This document shows positions 33,297 to 35,987 of a stretch of 35,987 nt of DNA, piece after piece. Made by a program: the position numbers and the translations under genes. The notes beneath the pieces are model-generated. The model did not search any database and had not been told where the DNA came from. It worked only from the letters and a program-made list of their open reading frames with translations. This DNA is from SHAN690 sp041391765. GTDB taxonomy: Bacteria > Bacteroidota > Bacteroidia > Flavobacteriales_G > Salibacteraceae. Each line of letters begins with the position of its first letter. Positions within the stretch are counted from its first letter, which is position 1. The DNA lies in the NCBI GenBank assembly GCA_041391765.1, contig JAWKNJ010000045.1, positions 1 through 35,987 of the forward strand, given 5' to 3'.

Positions 33297-33755
33297 CTAA
33301 GAAAGGGCCGTAATGGTGAATTGTAAAATAAATCCTAGAGTAAAAAGGATGGCACCTATGATCAAGGCCTGTTTCCTTATTTCGCTTTGGTTTATCAAGC
33401 GTTCAATCAATGGATTTGAAACATGATTACCTATCCAGTTTTGAATTTTTTTGTAAAAAACCATGAATACTCCATACACCAAAAAAGAACCACCCATAAG
33501 GATGTAGTATTGAGTAAATTCTTGTTCCTGCAATTGACCACTCGCCCCTTTCAATCCCATATATATCCCGTAAGATCCCAAACCGAATCCAAAGAGCAGT
33601 ACGATACTGATCACTAAAATAAAAGGAAGCATCGTTACCAACTTTTTTAGTCCATGCTCAAATCTTTTAAGTGTCAACTCACCTAACAATTCAGGCGCTG
33701 CAAACCAGAAGGCTGAAAATTGTAACAACAATCCTATGAGGTTGACCCACTTCAT
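33297..33755 (-). CDS. Small membrane protein of unknown function
   Basis: A 152-residue protein with four hydrophobic segments (about residues 3-24, 42-66, 84-102 and 130-150) and a charged loop ISNPL-like segment SNPLIERLINQSEIRKQ. No family recognised. Its ATG overlaps the FkbM gene's stop (ATGA), making it the last gene of a four-gene coupled run, followed by a 53-base gap before pepD. Confidence 0.7.
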   Translation of the reverse strand: MKWVNLIGLLLQFSAFWFAAPELLGELTLKRFEHGLKKLVTMLPFILVISIVLLFGFGLGSYGIYMGLKGASGQLQEQEFTQYYILMGGSFLVYGVFMVFYKKIQNWIGNHVSNPLIERLINQSEIRKQALIIGAILFTLGFILQFTITALS

Positions 33756-34567
33756 TGCCAGGGAACCAACTCATTCAAACCGTGCTGCCAAGCGACAGTG
33801 TTTGGACCAATGTCTTTAAGCAGAAAGTGTTTTGACAAAAGCAACGACTCACATTCCTTTTTATCCTCTTCCGATAACTGAAAGCTTTCATACACAATGG
33901 CGTTCGGTAAAATGTCATCCGCAATAAACATCTTCACTACCTCAGCATCAAACCCTTCGGTATCAATCATCAATAAATCAATCTTTGAAACATCAGATTC
34001 CTTGATCAGTGTCTTGACTGTAACGGAGCGAATATTGTGCTCTTCAATCCACTTAGTTTGATCTTCAGGCAGCGATTGTCCAGCTTTTTTGGCTCGTTTG
34101 GCAATTTTCCCGCTTTCAAACATCGCTTCTAACGAAAGGCGATCAAATCTTGCTAAACCTGTTGCCCAGCGTTCGTTTGAAAACCCAATTGCATAGAGCT
34201 TTGTGATTCCATCCACCGTGCCTAAAGCGGCATTCACCAATCTTAGATTATGATGCTTTCTGTAAACTATTTTCAGTTCATGTTCGAAAACATAATGTTG
34301 GGGTTCCAACAATACTCCGGACCACCTATCCCTCTTTATAAAAGGGTGAACCGGATCATGAGTAATTCCATCATTAGCGCCAATTTGGACAACAAAAAAA
34401 TCATCTGTAGACTTAGAATAAAGGTCCAAAAATTGTTCAACAGATCCGGGTTTAGGCTTGAAAATAAACCTGAAATAGATGATTACAAATGGATTATCAG
34501 ATCCATTCCACCAAGCTCTAAAGCGTTTGTACACGCGTTTGAAGAAGTATCGAATCTTATTCTTCAT
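33752..34567 (-). CDS. FkbM-type methyltransferase
   Basis: A 271-residue SAM-dependent methyltransferase. After a basic N-terminus (KRVYKRFRAWWNG) comes VVQIGANDGITHDPV (residues 59-73), the SAM loop of the FkbM family, and LLMIDTEGFDAEVV at 198-211, its signature core motif. The central EPQHYVFEHEL and LVNAALG are also typical. Such enzymes often methylate hydroxyl groups of sugars or lipids. The ATG overlaps the thioesterase stop and its stop overlaps the next gene, so it is tightly coupled with both. Confidence 0.88.
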   Translation of the reverse strand: MKNKIRYFFKRVYKRFRAWWNGSDNPFVIIYFRFIFKPKPGSVEQFLDLYSKSTDDFFVVQIGANDGITHDPVHPFIKRDRWSGVLLEPQHYVFEHELKIVYRKHHNLRLVNAALGTVDGITKLYAIGFSNERWATGLARFDRLSLEAMFESGKIAKRAKKAGQSLPEDQTKWIEEHNIRSVTVKTLIKESDVSKIDLLMIDTEGFDAEVVKMFIADDILPNAIVYESFQLSEEDKKECESLLLSKHFLLKDIGPNTVAWQHGLNELVPWQ

Positions 34568-34983
34568 TCCTTTAACTTCATCAAAGTAGACTTTAGCTTT
34601 TGATCAATTGTCACTTTGACCATTTGATCAAAGTCATATATAACAATGACATCGTCCCCTACAGCCACCAGGTTATCTGACTCATCATAAAGCCGATGCT
34701 TTATTCCAACGCTTGTAGAACCGATTTTAACTACTTGGGTGTCAATCGTTATCGAACCAGGGAAAGTGAGTGGCAATGAAAAGTCACACTTTGCTGACAC
34801 CACCATAAAACCCGGTTGTCTATCTTTTGAACTCGTAGCAAGTCCTGCGTAGCCACAAAGCCGTATTCGAGCAGCCTGTATGTACTTAAAGAATGCCACG
34901 TTGTTTACGTGATTAAAGCTGTCAACCTCACTCCAATCGATTCGTAATTTCAACGGAGATAATGCATGCGAATTTTCACTCAT
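34564..34983 (-). CDS. Hotdog-fold acyl-CoA thioesterase (4HBT type)
   Basis: A 139-residue enzyme, the length of a single hotdog domain. The catalytic region RIDWSEVDSFNHVNNVAFFKY at residues 14-34 has the Asp (Asp21) and HVNN of 4HBT/YbgC-like thioesterases, and VSAKCDFSLPLTFPGSITIDTQV continues the sheet. It probably hydrolyses short-chain or aromatic acyl-CoA. It overlaps the VOC gene by 8 bases upstream and the FkbM gene by 4 downstream. Confidence 0.88.
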   Translation of the reverse strand: MSENSHALSPLKLRIDWSEVDSFNHVNNVAFFKYIQAARIRLCGYAGLATSSKDRQPGFMVVSAKCDFSLPLTFPGSITIDTQVVKIGSTSVGIKHRLYDESDNLVAVGDDVIVIYDFDQMVKVTIDQKLKSTLMKLKE

Positions 34984-35377
34984 CGAACTTCCAAAACGGG
35001 TTGTAAGCTATTTCCCAAAGATTGTTTTCCGGGTCAGAAACATAACCACTATAACCACCCCAAAAGGCTTTTTCAGCTGGTTTAAGAATTGTCGCACCTC
35101 TTTTCCTTAGTGCCTCGAATACTATATCCACCTCTGCCTCCGACCTGAAATTGATCGCCAACGAAAAACGCTTGAATCCGCTACCATCCTGTTGGACTCC
35201 GGCATCATCGGCTAACATATTGGAGGGATACAATCCGAGGATCATTCCATTGAGCCTGAAAAAGGATACGCCCTCATCTTCTGACATCCGCTCCCATTGA
35301 AACACCTTCTCATACCATTTTGTCATGGCCTGAAGGTCCTCAACACCTAATGTGATTAATGTTATCCTTTGATCCAT
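34976..35377 (-). CDS. VOC (glyoxalase-like) family protein
   Basis: A 133-residue protein with paired beta-alpha-beta-beta-beta units. The first starts ITLITLGVEDLQAMTKWYEKVF, the second KRFSLAINFRSEAEVDIVFEAL, and it closes with YSGYVSDPENNLWEIAYNP, where the Glu is a usual metal ligand of the glyoxalase fold. Enzyme activity cannot be told; members range from glyoxalases and dioxygenases to binding proteins. First gene of the coupled VOC-thioesterase-FkbM-membrane run. Confidence 0.88.
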   Translation of the reverse strand: MDQRITLITLGVEDLQAMTKWYEKVFQWERMSEDEGVSFFRLNGMILGLYPSNMLADDAGVQQDGSGFKRFSLAINFRSEAEVDIVFEALRKRGATILKPAEKAFWGGYSGYVSDPENNLWEIAYNPFWKFDE

Positions 35378-35411
35378 AATCTAAGGTTTCAAAGCATGCC
35401 AAAAATTAGTA

Positions 35412-35987
35412 CTAAATCCATCCTAGCAACCAATAATAGGTAATGGCCATATACTCGCGCAACACACGAATCTCATATTGAAGGTAGCTCCACATGTTAT
35501 AACGGAGTGTTATATTTTCCATTTCAACCTTGTCTAATTCCAGTTGCCCTTTCAATTTTCTCCCATCCACTGGTACCTCGAATGTAGGTAAGCCTCCCAC
35601 ACTCGTAAAACCTACTTTTTCAAAGGATTTTACAGCGCGAAACATATGTTCTGGAGAAGTAACGACCAATATTGCCGGATTCCAATCATTATGGTAATTC
35701 GCATAGAGAATAGCTGCTTGAGAATGCGTGTTGAAGCCCTTTGACTCGAACTTGATATTATTTGGATCTACACCTTTCGTAACTAATTCTTTAGCCATCA
35801 GTTTGAGTTGCTCATATGGATTTACCGAATCAGTGCCAGCCGGTAACGCGATCACGACTTCTGCGTTCGGATAAGCATTTGATGCGATCGCTCCAAAATG
35901 AGTGCGTTGAAGTCCATCAGCGCTGGGCATTCCTGCACCACCAAGAATCACTATAACATCCGGAGCGTCCGGTAACGGTTGATTTGG
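35412..35987 (-). CDS. YdcF/ElyC-like DUF218 protein, 5' end outside the window
   Basis: At least 191 codons, continuing past the window edge. The frame is open to the last base, giving PNQPLPDAPDVIVILGGAG before the GTG at 35951, so that GTG is only an internal Val. The DUF218 opening VIVILGGAG, the conserved EVVIALPAGTDSVN, ESKGFNTHSQAA (STNTxENA-like) and LVVTSPEHMFRAVKSFEKVG are seen. ElyC and SanA relatives act at the envelope on lipid carrier or cell-wall metabolism; the substrate is unknown. A weak C-terminal hydrophobic stretch (YMAITYYWLLGWI) ends it. Confidence 0.85.
   Translation of the reverse strand, partial: PNQPLPDAPDVIVILGGAGMPSADGLQRTHFGAIASNAYPNAEVVIALPAGTDSVNPYEQLKLMAKELVTKGVDPNNIKFESKGFNTHSQAAILYANYHNDWNPAILVVTSPEHMFRAVKSFEKVGFTSVGGLPTFEVPVDGRKLKGQLELDKVEMENITLRYNMWSYLQYEIRVLREYMAITYYWLLGWI

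Noticed and set aside
1..35987. CRISPR array, prophage, integrative element or defence island
   Set aside because: No regularly spaced direct repeats, integrase, transposase, phage structural gene, restriction or toxin-antitoxin pair was seen; the gene content is mostly core.

Overview
The window looks like chromosomal DNA of a Bacteroidota member, most likely from the Flavobacteriia or a nearby marine lineage. The reasons are the promoter style (TAnnTTTG -7 boxes, few Shine-Dalgarno sites), and the family set: BatA-type VWA protein, START-like protein next to an LptF/G permease, Thx ribosomal protein, the GreA-like 'SAGDKHE' protein, a metal-site-less dihydroorotase and a SiaB-like kinase. 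No taxon could be tested by search. Most of the window is ordinary housekeeping sequence. I see no CRISPR array, transposase, integrase or phage gene.

Layout. 1-3.6 kb: secreted cupin, HU, Thx with a histone-H1-like tail, BipA/TypA and a GreA-like factor. 3.6-10.6 kb: a molybdenum-enzyme locus made of an unknown multi-pass membrane protein, a THEP1-like NTPase, MobA, a methyltransferase (broken), FdhD (broken), a DUF7009-like protein, a GyrI-like protein, a palindromic repeat and an FdhF/YdeP-type oxidoreductase. 10.6-10.9 kb: tRNA-Met preceded by a duplicated 5' half of itself. 11-14 kb: START-like protein, LptF/G permease, glycosyltransferase. 14.2-17.8 kb: PIN-PhoH ATPase, two small membrane proteins, YkgJ-like protein, tandem SiaB-like protein. 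17.9-24.4 kb: BatA/VWA protein, pseudo-dihydroorotase, PhnP-like hydrolase, cysteine desulfurase, phosphohexomutase (GlmM-like). 24.6-29.9 kb: TPR protein, DUF5713-like lipoprotein, rhodanese, PopT, AroE, CdaA, thioredoxin-like protein. 29.9-36 kb, all on the minus strand: TPR protein, outer-membrane barrel, PepD, a tight four-gene run (VOC, thioesterase, FkbM methyltransferase, membrane protein) and a YdcF-like gene cut by the window edge.

The most notable region is 5.76-7.31 kb. Two adjacent genes of the molybdenum locus, a class I methyltransferase and fdhD, can both be read almost completely by hopping between frames. Each has about six breaks, mostly single-base losses, while the protein motifs stay essentially perfect. 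That pattern is either very recent decay of a cofactor-sulfuration gene beside an intact Mo enzyme, or a local patch of poor consensus sequence. I lean to the second but cannot decide from sequence alone.

How the genes may work together: NTPase, MobA, FdhD and the oxidoreductase fit one pathway (making, modifying and using the Mo cofactor). The membrane protein, DUF7009-like and GyrI-like proteins are uncharacterised companions in the same run and are the best candidates for something undescribed. Elsewhere, LptF/G, PopT, GlmM and the glycosyltransferases point to envelope building, and CdaA and the SiaB-like protein to signalling.
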